From Bacteroidales bacterium UBA1182 (lineage in GTDB: Bacteria; Bacteroidota; Bacteroidia; Bacteroidales; Bacteroidaceae), in contig DBYQ01000029.1 of NCBI GenBank assembly GCA_002310015.1, positions 12,907 to 29,375 of the forward strand: a stretch of 16,469 nt of DNA, written 5' to 3'. Every line of letters begins with the position of its first letter. Position 1 is the stretch's first letter. Below are positions 1-6,810 of the stretch, in pieces. Position numbers and translations under genes: made by a program. The notes beneath the pieces were generated by a model that was not told where the DNA came from, made no database searches, and worked only from the letters and a program-made list of their open reading frames with translations.

Positions 1-80
1 CCGATACCCCAAAAGTTCTGTGCACCTTGGATTATTATCAGAAGGGGCACAAAAAGAACCGTCCCCTTTGTGCCCCTTGG
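1..80. repeat. REP-like hairpin repeat at left edge
   Basis: A 12-bp perfect inverted repeat (42-53 AAGGGGCACAAA with 67-78 TTTGTGCCCCTT) encloses a 13-nt loop containing ACCGTCCCC. A degenerate second unit lies beside it: TGTGCACCTTGGA at 20-32 resembles TGTGCCCCTTGGA at 69-81. From memory, GGGGACGGTTC...TTTGTGCC words of this kind recur in intergenic REP-like elements of many bacteria. It sits directly behind the purM stop, so on the minus strand it could also end that operon. The element is cut by the window edge, and its family cannot be named from sequence alone. Confidence 0.55.
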
Positions 81-82
81 AA

Positions 83-1252
83 TCAGTATTCAAAGACGCC
101 GTACTCGCTGTGGATGGTGAGGTGAGTGTGGTCAGATGGTTCGATGCGGCCGATGATCTGGGCATCGATGCCGAATGACTTGCTGATGTCAATAACCTGC
201 TGGGCGTACTCCTGGGGCAGATAGACTTCAAAGCGGTGACCGCAGTTGAATACCTTGTACATCTCTTTCCAGTCAGTACCGCTCTGCTCCTGAATAGTGC
301 GGAACAGCGGCGGGATGGGGAAGAGGTTATCCTTGATTACATGTACGCCGTCAACAAAATGCAGGATCTTGGTCTGAGCACCGCCGGAGCAGTGAACCAT
401 ACCATGAATCTGCGGGCGCAGTGCGTCAAGCAGTTTCTTTACCACCGGAGCGTAGGTGCGGGTGGGTGAGAGTACCAGCTTGCCGGCATCAAGGGGTGAA
501 CCCTGAACCTTATCGGTCAGTTTGAGGCCGCCTGAATATACCAGTTCCTCAGGTACTGCATGGTCATATGTTTCAGGGTACTTCTTGGCGATATCCTTGC
601 TGAATACATCGTGACGGGCGCTGGTAAGACCGTTGCTGCCCATACCGCCGTTGTACTCCTTTTCATATGTGGCTTGTCCTGATGATGACAGACCTACTAT
701 AACGTCACCCGGACGTATGTTGGCGTTATTGATGACGTCACTGCGTTTCATGCGGCAGGTTACGGTGCTGTCAACTATGATGGTGCGTACCAGATCACCT
801 ACATCGGCAGTCTCACCGCCTGTGGCGTAGGCGCCTACGCCCATCTCACGCAGTTCTGCCAGCAGCTCATCAGTACCGTTTATGATGGCGCTTATAACGC
901 TGCCGGGTACGAGGTTCTTGTTACGACCTATGGTGGAGCTTACCAGAATGTTATCGACTGCACCTACGCAGAGCAGGTCATCGATATTCATGATGAGCGC
1001 ATCCTGTGCAATGCCTTTCCAGACGGAGAGGTCACCCGTCTCTTTCCAGTAGGCGTAGGCCAAAGATGATTTTGTACCGGCACCATCGGCATGCATGATG
1101 TTGCAGTACTCGGGGTCTCCGCCCAGGATATCGGGAATAATCTTGCAGAAAGCCTTTGGATAGAGGCCTTTGTCTATGTTCTTGATGGCGTTGTGGACAT
1201 CCTCCTTGGATGCCGATACGCCACGCATCATATAACGTTCGTTAGAATTCAT
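83..1252 (-). CDS. purM: Phosphoribosylformylglycinamidine cyclo-ligase (AIR synthase), PurM
   Basis: This enzyme makes 5-aminoimidazole ribonucleotide (AIR) from FGAM with ATP, step 5 of de novo purine synthesis, in the cytosol. The 389-residue protein has PurM/PurS-superfamily signatures: a GVSASKED start, a DGAGTKSSLAY phosphate/substrate loop near residues 56-66, GATGGETADV-like YATGGETADVGD near 142, GLSSSGQATYEKEYNGGMGS near 188, and MVHCSGGAQTKILHF near 286. It is about 45 residues longer than the E. coli enzyme, which I recall as typical of the Bacteroidales form. The start ATG at 1252 follows AAGGAT. It is the last gene of phoH-purC-aroE-purM, 18 nt behind the aroE stop, and shares a pathway with purC. 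No damage is visible. Confidence 0.93.
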   Translation of the reverse strand: MNSNERYMMRGVSASKEDVHNAIKNIDKGLYPKAFCKIIPDILGGDPEYCNIMHADGAGTKSSLAYAYWKETGDLSVWKGIAQDALIMNIDDLLCVGAVDNILVSSTIGRNKNLVPGSVISAIINGTDELLAELREMGVGAYATGGETADVGDLVRTIIVDSTVTCRMKRSDVINNANIRPGDVIVGLSSSGQATYEKEYNGGMGSNGLTSARHDVFSKDIAKKYPETYDHAVPEELVYSGGLKLTDKVQGSPLDAGKLVLSPTRTYAPVVKKLLDALRPQIHGMVHCSGGAQTKILHFVDGVHVIKDNLFPIPPLFRTIQEQSGTDWKEMYKVFNCGHRFEVYLPQEYAQQVIDISKSFGIDAQIIGRIEPSDHTHLTIHSEYGVFEY

Positions 1253-1270
1253 ATCCTTAATTGTGTATTG

Positions 1271-2308
1271 CTATTCTCCTATTCTTTCCCATATCTCCCA
1301 GGCTGCAACAGCTTGCTGCTCAAGCATATCCTTGCCGCCCTTGGCTGTAGCTCCATGCTCGCGCCCCTTCTTCATGAAGAGAGTCTCATCAGGATTGGCT
1401 ATCACGTCAAGAAGCAGGTGTCTCTCTGACAGGAAGGTATATGGTATGTCTGGGCACTGGCCTGTTTCCGGCCACATTCCCATGGGGGTGCAGTTTACGA
1501 TCACGTCATATTCATCCATTATGGACGGTGAAAGCTCGTAGTAACCCATGATGTCAAAAGTGGAATTGCGTGATACGAACTTGTTTTCTATACCAAGTTT
1601 GTCAAGCGCATATTTTACAGCTTTTGATACACCGCCGGTGCCCAGGATGAGTGCTTTGCTATGTCCTTCAAGCAACTGTTCGAATGATTTGCTAAAACCG
1701 GTCCAGTCTGTGTTATAACCTACCAGTTCCACCCCTCCGTCATGGTGCAGCACCTTTACGGTATTGACTGCACCAATGGCCTGGGCTGTTTCATCCAGAC
1801 GATCAAGGTAGGGTATGATATCCTGCTTGTAGGGTATGGTTACGTTGAAACCGCACAGATTAGGGTTGTCAGCAACCAGATTCTTTACCTGTTCAATCTC
1901 TTCAATCTCAAAATTCTCATAATAGGCATTGATATGCTGATTCTTGAAGAACTGGTTGAAACGTACTTTTGAGGTAGAGTGGGCCAAGGGTTTGCCTATC
2001 AGACCAAACAGATGACCGTATGAACTGTAGTCCTTGCTTACAGGCTGAGGTTGGGGCTTGGGCTGCTCGTATTTAGGTTCCGGCTCCGGTTCATTATAGA
2101 CAGGCTCCGGTTCATTGTATGCAGGCTTGAACTCCGGTTCATCACCCATGGGTATCGGCTCAAAATCCGGATCCTTCTCCTCAGACTGCTGTGAATCGGA
2201 AGATTCCTGCTTATTGAAAGTGGAATCATTAGGATTATTCAATGCGTTGTTTACTGCCTTTGAGATTACAAACAGTACGCAACCTAATATGAGAAATATG
2301 GAAAACAT
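1271..2308 (-). CDS. aroE: Shikimate dehydrogenase AroE with N-terminal membrane anchor and Pro/Glu-rich linker
   Basis: AroE reduces 3-dehydroshikimate to shikimate with NADPH on the way to aromatic amino acids. The catalytic core is residues 99-345 (about 247, the usual full length): substrate loop GLIGKPLAHSTSK (102-114), NVTIPYKQ with catalytic Lys161, GAVNT (179-183), NTDWTGF with Asp201, cofactor loop GTGGVSKA (223-230), NCTPMGMWP (272-280) and GGKDMLEQQA (324-333). In front are about 97 extra residues: a hydrophobic segment (2-16), a charged Ser/Glu/Asp stretch, then a Pro/Glu-rich linker with a 7-residue repeat YNEPEPV/YNEPEPE. No ATG, GTG or TTG lies between the linker and the core, so the core seems to be translated only as part of the fusion. 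Its ATG overlaps the purC stop by one base (TAATG). The enzyme assignment is firm; the membrane location is inferred. Confidence 0.93.
   Translation of the reverse strand: MFSIFLILGCVLFVISKAVNNALNNPNDSTFNKQESSDSQQSEEKDPDFEPIPMGDEPEFKPAYNEPEPVYNEPEPEPKYEQPKPQPQPVSKDYSSYGHLFGLIGKPLAHSTSKVRFNQFFKNQHINAYYENFEIEEIEQVKNLVADNPNLCGFNVTIPYKQDIIPYLDRLDETAQAIGAVNTVKVLHHDGGVELVGYNTDWTGFSKSFEQLLEGHSKALILGTGGVSKAVKYALDKLGIENKFVSRNSTFDIMGYYELSPSIMDEYDVIVNCTPMGMWPETGQCPDIPYTFLSERHLLLDVIANPDETLFMKKGREHGATAKGGKDMLEQQAVAAWEIWERIGE
2082..2123. repeat. aroE: 21-bp tandem repeat, two copies, in the aroE linker
   Basis: GGCTCCGGTTCATTATAGAC-A at 2082-2102 is followed directly by a copy at 2103-2123 differing at 2 positions; a third, partial unit (CTCCGGTTCAT) follows. 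On the minus strand it encodes the heptapeptide repeat YNEPEP(V/E). In-frame length change would alter only the linker. Confidence 0.75.
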
Positions 2309-3255
2309 TATCTCTTGTTCAGCCAGTTAGTTACGTTCTTCTCAATACGGGCAGCCAGATCTGTGCCACTCTCTTTTACGAATTTCTCGCCAACTATATG
2401 CTCGTAGAGCTCAATATAGCGGTCTGATACGCTGTCAGCGTAAGCATCGGTAATCTCAGGCATAACCTGACCGGGCTGGTTCATGAAGTTGTGCTCAATG
2501 AGCCATTGGCGTACGAACTCCTTGGAGAGCTGTTTCTGGGGCTCACCCTTCTCAAATTTCTCCTGATATCCGTCAGCGTAGAAATAACGTGAACTGTCAG
2601 GGGTATGTATCTCATCAATCAGATATACCTTGCCGTCACGCTTGCCGAACTCATACTTGGTGTCAACCAGGATGAGGCCTTTCTGGGCTGCAATCTCGGT
2701 GCCGCGCTTAAAGAGGGCACGGGTGTACTTCTCCATAACCTCATAATCCTCCTTGCTTACCAGACCCTGGGCAATGATTTCCTCCTTGGAGATATTCTCA
2801 TCATGACCCTCCTCAGCCTTGGTGGTGGGGGTGATAAGAGGCTCGGCAAACTTCTGGTTCTCCTTCATGCCCTCAGGCAGGATGTTTCCGCACAGGTTAC
2901 GGCAGCCGTTCTTGTAATCACGCCATGCTGAACCGGTCAGATAGCCGCGGATAATCATCTCAACGCGGAATCCCTCACACTTCAGGCCTACGGTTACCAT
3001 AGGATCTGGAGTGGCAAGCTTCCAGTTGGGGCAGATGTCTGATGTGGCATCCAGGAACTTGGCTGCAATCTGGTTGAGTACCTGTCCCTTGAAAGGAATG
3101 CCCTTGGGCAGGATTACGTCAAAGGCCGATATGCGGTCTGTGGCAACCATGACCATCAGGTCATCATCTATGTTATACACGTCGCGGACCTTGCCGTGAT
3201 AAACACCCTTCTGTCCTTTGAAGTTGAAATCAGTTCTTGTAAGTGCGTTACTCAT
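2308..3255 (-). CDS. purC: Phosphoribosylaminoimidazole-succinocarboxamide synthase, PurC
   Basis: PurC (SAICAR synthase) joins CAIR and aspartate with ATP in the purine pathway. Chosen start ATG at 3255 gives 315 residues, the usual length for the longer, Bacteroidales/eukaryote-like form. Motifs: GKVRDVYNIDDDLMVMVATDRISAFD split as GKVRDVY (22-28) and DRISAFDV (about 40-47), KCEGFRVEMIIRGYLTGSAW (about 89-108), LVDTKYEFG and LIDEIHTPDSSRYFY. A longer reading frame back to 3330 exists, but it would run deep into phoH and adds a basic, unconserved peptide. The ATG overlaps the phoH stop by 8 nt (ATGAGTAA) and the stop overlaps aroE by 1 nt, so the three are likely translationally coupled. The leader is A-rich with no clear Shine-Dalgarno. 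Confidence 0.95.
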   Translation of the reverse strand: MSNALTRTDFNFKGQKGVYHGKVRDVYNIDDDLMVMVATDRISAFDVILPKGIPFKGQVLNQIAAKFLDATSDICPNWKLATPDPMVTVGLKCEGFRVEMIIRGYLTGSAWRDYKNGCRNLCGNILPEGMKENQKFAEPLITPTTKAEEGHDENISKEEIIAQGLVSKEDYEVMEKYTRALFKRGTEIAAQKGLILVDTKYEFGKRDGKVYLIDEIHTPDSSRYFYADGYQEKFEKGEPQKQLSKEFVRQWLIEHNFMNQPGQVMPEITDAYADSVSDRYIELYEHIVGEKFVKESGTDLAARIEKNVTNWLNKR

Positions 3256-4231
3256 TGTTATTTTTTTTAGTTGTTCTTTTTTTATCAGTCTTGTGCGCCT
3301 GATCGTAACGGTCATACGCATCGACAACACGTGTTACAAGCTTATGGCGTACGATATCCTTCTTGGTCATGCGGATAATGCTCAGTCCTTCTATTCCCTC
3401 CAGTACGTCAAGTGCCTGAACCAGGCCCGATATCTGTGTGGGCGGCAGGTCAATCTGCGTGAGATCACCTGTAACTATCATCTTGGTGTTCCAGCCCATG
3501 CGGGTAAGGAACATCTTAATCTGCTGTGGAGTAGTGTTCTGTGCCTCATCAAGAATGACTACAGCATCATTCAGGGTGCGTCCGCGCATGAAAGCAAGCG
3601 GGGCAATCTGTATTATGTTGAAATCCATGTACTCCTTGAGCTTGGCCGTAGGAATCATATCCTGCAGTGCATCATACAGGGGCTGCAGGAACGGGTCAAT
3701 CTTTTCACGCATATCACCGGGCAGGAATCCCAGTTTCTCACCGGCTTCAACAGCGGGGCGGCAAAGCACAATGCGTTTAACCTCCTTGTTCTTGAGGGCG
3801 CGTACTGCCAGAGCTATTGCGGTATAGGTCTTGCCTGAACCGGCAGGGCCAATGGCAAAGAGCATATCATGCGTAGCGTAGTCAGTAACCAGCTTCTTCT
3901 GGTTCACGCTGCGGGGCAGGATAGGGCGTCCGGTAACCCCAAAAAGTATTACATCTGAACTCTTTTCACCGTTGGGCTCTTCTCCGTTTACTATATCGAC
4001 AATAACCTCTTCTTTAAGTGAATTGTACTTGGCGCAGTACATCTCAAGCTGGCGTACAGCCTGTTCAAAGCGGGCTGTCTCATCCTCATCGCCCATGATG
4101 CGTAACACATTGCCGCGTGCCACTATGCGCAGCTTGGGGAACAGGGCCTTAAGCAACTGCATATTGGTGTTGTTGACCCCGTAAAATACCGCGGGGTCGG
4201 CATCATCCAGAACAATGTGCTTTTCCAACAT
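3248..4231 (-). CDS. phoH: PhoH family ATPase / RNA-helicase-like protein
   Basis: A cytosolic P-loop NTPase of the PhoH family; the precise role is not settled in general, with links to phosphate starvation and RNA metabolism. From ATG 4231 it is 327 residues: an N-terminal KH-like part (about 1-75, FPKLRIVARGNVLRIMGDE), Walker A GPAGSGKT (128-135), CRPAVEAGEKLGFLPGD (157-173), Walker B VVILDEAQN (224-232) and sensor VTGDLTQIDL (253-262). The frame opens to a TTG at 4273 inside the preceding gene, but ATG 4231 is preceded by AGAGGA at good spacing and starts at the family's usual N-terminus, so I prefer it. The tail after 310 is Lys/Asn-rich. It overlaps purC by 8 nt and lies 34 nt behind the lipoprotein gene, so transcription probably comes from upstream. 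Confidence 0.93.
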   Translation of the reverse strand: MLEKHIVLDDADPAVFYGVNNTNMQLLKALFPKLRIVARGNVLRIMGDEDETARFEQAVRQLEMYCAKYNSLKEEVIVDIVNGEEPNGEKSSDVILFGVTGRPILPRSVNQKKLVTDYATHDMLFAIGPAGSGKTYTAIALAVRALKNKEVKRIVLCRPAVEAGEKLGFLPGDMREKIDPFLQPLYDALQDMIPTAKLKEYMDFNIIQIAPLAFMRGRTLNDAVVILDEAQNTTPQQIKMFLTRMGWNTKMIVTGDLTQIDLPPTQISGLVQALDVLEGIEGLSIIRMTKKDIVRHKLVTRVVDAYDRYDQAHKTDKKRTTKKNNNE

Positions 4232-4265
4232 GTATTTATCCTCTTTTAAGTTCAGACAGTTATCT

Positions 4266-5009
4266 TTATTCAATATAGACAGGGCGGATAGGTAAACCTA
4301 TTTCACGTGATTGATATGAATTGGTTGTGGGGGTGGATGATTTTAACAAATCAAAAACGTCTGCCTCTATTGTCTTATCATTTGTAAGGGTAGTAAGCTG
4401 ATTTGACCAATAATAGCCGCGCTCCCCGGAGTACATTATGTCTCCAGGATCGCGCATACCGGAAAGAGGAAAAAATATGCTGTTGCCGTTCCTTGTACTG
4501 GTAAACAGATATCCCCATGTGCCGTTAAGTTTGCAACATTTACAACTGCATCTAATTCTTAATTCTTCAAAATCATCATATTGTGGTACTCTCCAATTCT
4601 CACCCATTAATTGGGTTGCAGCATCATCGGTTTTTTCAAGGGTTTTTTTCCTGTCCGGTGTGCCGAGATATGTTTTATCGGGGTGCTGGGTGTATTTTGT
4701 AAATGAAGATATATCTCCATTACAATGAGCATAATTATCGATGGCATAATAGGACTTGGTTTGTGTTTCCCCCCATGCAAAATAATCTCCATATTGTTCC
4801 GGACTATCAGCTCCAATGTTACAAGTAGCCCAAAGTACACTAAGGCCGAGATCTACTACAGAATATTCCTTATCGTTCTTGCCCGTTTTCTTTATAACTC
4901 CTTTGTTTACATCATCCATAGAGATGGCATCTTCATCCTCTTTCTCGCATCCGGTCAGTACGGTCAGTACGGCTATTGTGGCAAACGCCCAAAGAAATGA
5001 TTTTTTCAT
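4266..5009 (-). CDS. FISUMP-like surface/periplasmic lipoprotein
   Basis: Probable exported lipoprotein of unknown function. From ATG 5009: MKKS, a hydrophobic segment, and lipobox LTGC with Cys21, followed by acidic EKEDED. After Cys the acidic residues could fit surface export of Bacteroidetes lipoproteins. The body has VDLGLSVLWATCNIGA, YGDYFAWGET, NWRVPQYDDFEEL, FFPLSGMRD, YYWSNQL and IGLPIRPV, the pattern of the Fibrobacter major paralogous (FISUMP) domain widespread in Bacteroidales. The place usually reading CxWxW holds a CSCKCC cluster instead. An ATG 33 nt upstream (5042) is less likely because it puts Asn-rich residues before the signal peptide and lies about where transcription should start. 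The gene is visibly AT-richer than its neighbours and separates menG from phoH, which suggests later insertion. Confidence 0.8.
   Translation of the reverse strand: MKKSFLWAFATIAVLTVLTGCEKEDEDAISMDDVNKGVIKKTGKNDKEYSVVDLGLSVLWATCNIGADSPEQYGDYFAWGETQTKSYYAIDNYAHCNGDISSFTKYTQHPDKTYLGTPDRKKTLEKTDDAATQLMGENWRVPQYDDFEELRIRCSCKCCKLNGTWGYLFTSTRNGNSIFFPLSGMRDPGDIMYSGERGYYWSNQLTTLTNDKTIEADVFDLLKSSTPTTNSYQSREIGLPIRPVYIE
4953..4970. repeat. Perfect 9-bp tandem duplication in signal peptide
   Basis: GGTCAGTAC occurs twice head to tail at 4953-4961 and 4962-4970. On the coding strand it gives TVLTVLTG, immediately before the lipobox cysteine, so copy-number change would lengthen or shorten the hydrophobic core by three residues. 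Confidence 0.8.
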
Positions 5010-5042
5010 TTTGCAATTATTGTTTAGGTTATCGTTATTCAT

Positions 5043-5058
5043 TTTGCGAAGTTACTAA
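5043..5058 (-). promoter_or_regulatory. Possible -7 element for the lipoprotein gene
   Basis: On the minus strand TAACTTCGC lies just before 5042, one base off the Bacteroidetes -7 form TAnnTTTG. It would start transcription near 5040, leaving a leader of about 30 nt before ATG 5009. No convincing -33 element is seen. The same TTCGC variant appears ahead of the DUF3127 gene. Confidence 0.35.
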
Positions 5059-5086
5059 AAAGAATGATAAAGTGTATGACTCATTT

Positions 5087-5779
5087 TCAGCCTTTATCAG
5101 CAATATACATACGGCATACTCCGAACATGAACTGGCGTGCCCTGACTGTGGCGTATCCGGCCTCATGGAGCATCGGGATGAACTTTTCAGGGAGTGGGAA
5201 TTTGAGTATGGAATCCGGAAGGTAGGTAAATGCACCAGAGTTTCCGGTCATGCCTGCACCGATTTTGGGCAGTATCTTGAGTGAGTATAACTTGTACAGG
5301 CTGAATATGAATCTGTTTTTGGGGTAGGATAGTTCAAGGATGATAAGCTTTCCTCCAGGTTTGAGTACCCTGAGCATCTCCTTGAGTCCCTGCATTAGGT
5401 TCTCAAAGTTACGTACTCCGAATGCCACGCATACGCGGTCAAAAGAGCCGTCGGCAAAACGCAGGTTCTCAGCATCGCCCACCTCCAGGTCAATAGGCAG
5501 CCCCTGGCATTTGGCCTTTCCGACCTCAAGCATACCCTCAGAAAGGTCTATTCCGGTTATGTGTGAGCCTTGGGCAGCTTTCTTTGATACGGCTATTGCA
5601 AAATCAGCAGTACCGGTAGCCACGTCAAGCACCTCTATGGGGCTGTCTGTATCGGCTATGGCACGTACCGCTTTGCGGCGCCATGAACGGTCGGCACCGA
5701 ATGATGAAATATGGTTGAAACGGTCATACTTGACTGCGATGTCATCAAAAAGCTCGCGTATTCCTTCTTTCTTGGGCAT
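5087..5779 (-). CDS. menG: Demethylmenaquinone methyltransferase, MenG/UbiE family
   Basis: A SAM-dependent C-methyltransferase that turns demethylmenaquinone into menaquinone, the last step of the pathway. From ATG 5779 it is 230 residues: FDDIAVKYDRFNHISSFG (near 10-27) with the WRRK motif, SAM-binding LDVATGTADFAIAV (near 49-62), GIDLSEGMLEVGK, GDAENLRFADGSFD, CVAFGVRNFEN and LKPGGKLIILELSYP. The frame opens to 5821, but the extra 14 residues overlap menA and look unrelated; family members are often about 10-15 residues longer, so the start is the uncertain point. It begins 4 nt after the menA stop, which points to a menA-menG transcript. The lack of ubiquinone genes and the menA partner favour the menaquinone role. 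Confidence 0.92.
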   Translation of the reverse strand: MPKKEGIRELFDDIAVKYDRFNHISSFGADRSWRRKAVRAIADTDSPIEVLDVATGTADFAIAVSKKAAQGSHITGIDLSEGMLEVGKAKCQGLPIDLEVGDAENLRFADGSFDRVCVAFGVRNFENLMQGLKEMLRVLKPGGKLIILELSYPKNRFIFSLYKLYSLKILPKIGAGMTGNSGAFTYLPDSILKFPLPEKFIPMLHEAGYATVRARQFMFGVCRMYIADKG

Positions 5780-5783
5780 AAAA

Positions 5784-6680
5784 CTACTGTAAGATATAAC
5801 CTGTGCCTGCAAGCAGGGCAAAGATGAATGTCGATATTACCAGCATGGGCAGCATAGGGTCAAGTTCACGGCCTGAACGTTTCCATATGCCTGACAGATG
5901 CTTTACATAAAGCGGCAGCGTGATAATATAAAGGTATGGCTGCCAGCTGCGCGTAAACAGCACAGTGTATAGCAGCATTAAGCACCATCCGCCTATTATA
6001 AGTATTGTGTGATATATTTTGGCCCGATGCTCACCTAGCTTAAGCGGTACGGTCACACGGGTACCTGCATCGGATTTCATGTCACGCATGTTGTTCACGT
6101 TGAGCACTCCTACGCTGAACAGTCCGATGGCCGCTCCGGGGATTAGGGTGGGGAGTTGAAGCGTCTGTGCGCAAACAAAGAAACCTCCAGTAACAGGAAC
6201 AAGCCCAAAGAAGATGAATACGAATATATCACCAAGCCCTCTGTATCCGTATGGCTTGTTGCCCAGAGTATAGTGCATGGCTGCCCAGATGGCTGCGGCG
6301 CCCAGTACCACCAGTATTTCTGATTCAATGCGGAATATGGTCCTAAATGAAGCCCGTATCATGCCAAGCCCAAAGATGCAGCATACCAGCACCATAATCC
6401 TTATGCAGGACCGCATCTCATCCTCAGTAAGTCCGCCGCCCTCAATCCCATACTTAGGGCCTTCGCGTCCCTGACCGTCCACGCCGCTAAGCCAGTCGCC
6501 CAGCTCATTTGACATATTGGAAAGAATCTGTAGTGAAACAGTGGTCAATATGGTAAGCAGAATGACGTACCATGCCACCTGATGCTCAGCACAAGCCAAC
6601 ATAATACCTAGCACGATTCCCGCCGTAGAGAGAGGCAGAGTGCGCAAACGCATAGAACGAATAACTGCTTTGAAAGTCAT
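5784..6680 (-). CDS. menA: 1,4-dihydroxy-2-naphthoate polyprenyltransferase, MenA
   Basis: An inner-membrane UbiA-family prenyltransferase that attaches the isoprenoid tail to 1,4-dihydroxy-2-naphthoate, giving demethylmenaquinone for MenG. From ATG 6680 it has 298 residues, normal for MenA. Seen: RSMRLRTLPLSTAGI at the N-terminus, the first Asp-rich motif NMSNELGDWLSGVDGQGREGP with prenyl-diphosphate/Mg acidic residues split across it, GLGDIFVFIFFGLVPVTGG, the second motif NNMRDMKSDAGTRVTVPLKLG, and about eight hydrophobic segments ending in YILQ. The frame continues to 6761, but those 27 residues translate the ATTGAAA repeat (FNFQFSIFNSQ) and lie upstream of the promoter. A TACCTTTGC -7 element ends only 3 nt before this ATG, so the messenger may be nearly leaderless. 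Confidence 0.94.
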   Translation of the reverse strand: MTFKAVIRSMRLRTLPLSTAGIVLGIMLACAEHQVAWYVILLTILTTVSLQILSNMSNELGDWLSGVDGQGREGPKYGIEGGGLTEDEMRSCIRIMVLVCCIFGLGMIRASFRTIFRIESEILVVLGAAAIWAAMHYTLGNKPYGYRGLGDIFVFIFFGLVPVTGGFFVCAQTLQLPTLIPGAAIGLFSVGVLNVNNMRDMKSDAGTRVTVPLKLGEHRAKIYHTILIIGGWCLMLLYTVLFTRSWQPYLYIITLPLYVKHLSGIWKRSGRELDPMLPMLVISTFIFALLAGTGYILQ

Positions 6681-6683
6681 GGT

Positions 6684-6692
6684 GCAAAGGTA
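6684..6692 (-). promoter_or_regulatory. menA: menA promoter -7 element TACCTTTGC
   Basis: The minus strand reads TACCTTTGC, an exact TAnnTTTG match, followed by ACC and the menA ATG. A TTTC sits about 21 nt upstream as a weak -33 element, inside the last ATTGAAA repeat unit. The same nonamer precedes tRNA-Cys. Confidence 0.75.
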
Positions 6693-6710
6693 CGAAACAA
6701 TCAGTTGAGA

Positions 6711-6738
6711 ATTGAAAATTGAAAATTGAAAATTGAAA
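6711..6738. repeat. Heptamer tandem repeat (ATTGAAA)x4
   Basis: Four exact head-to-tail copies of ATTGAAA, preceded by a degenerate unit (GTTGAGA at 6704-6710) and followed by an A-run. Such repeats are frequent between genes in Bacteroidales. It lies between the menA promoter and the tRNA-Cys terminator. Confidence 0.85.
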
Positions 6739-6747
6739 AAAGGTAGT

Positions 6748-6810
6748 CCAGGTACCTCCAAAGCAAAAATCCAGCCCTTTGGACTGGATTTTTACTCTGG
6801 AGGTACCTGG
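6748..6810. repeat. 13-bp inverted repeat of the tRNA-Cys 3' end enclosing its terminator
   Basis: CCAGGTACCTCCA at 6748-6760 is the exact reverse complement of TGGAGGTACCTGG at 6798-6810, which is the 3' acceptor strand, discriminator and CCA of tRNA-Cys. With the inner 10-bp terminator stem it makes a nested hairpin with a 4-nt by 4-nt internal loop (AAGC/ACTC). Confidence 0.9.
6765..6793 (-). terminator. Intrinsic terminator behind tRNA-Cys
   Basis: A 10-bp perfect stem, AAAAATCCAG (6765-6774) with CTGGATTTTT (6784-6793), and a 9-nt loop. The A and T runs at its ends make it workable in both directions. It lies 4 nt beyond the tRNA CCA end and is enclosed by a second, 13-bp stem (see the inverted repeat entry). 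Confidence 0.8.

Noticed and set aside
2276..2308. Lipobox in the AroE N-terminus (ILGC, Cys10)
   Set aside because: The Cys is too near the start for a signal peptide, position -2 is Leu, and the hydrophobic segment continues past it.
3218..3838. 206-codon open frame on the plus strand opposite phoH
   Set aside because: It is the antisense shadow of phoH; the translation has no recognisable domain, and the opposite strand has intact Walker motifs.
4231..4273. TTG start of phoH at 4273
   Set aside because: It overlaps the preceding stop, adds unconserved residues, and ATG 4231 has a Shine-Dalgarno-like AGAGGA.
6711..6738. ATTGAAA repeats as a CRISPR-like array
   Set aside because: The units are 7 bp and contiguous, with no spacers or cas genes; a simple tandem repeat.
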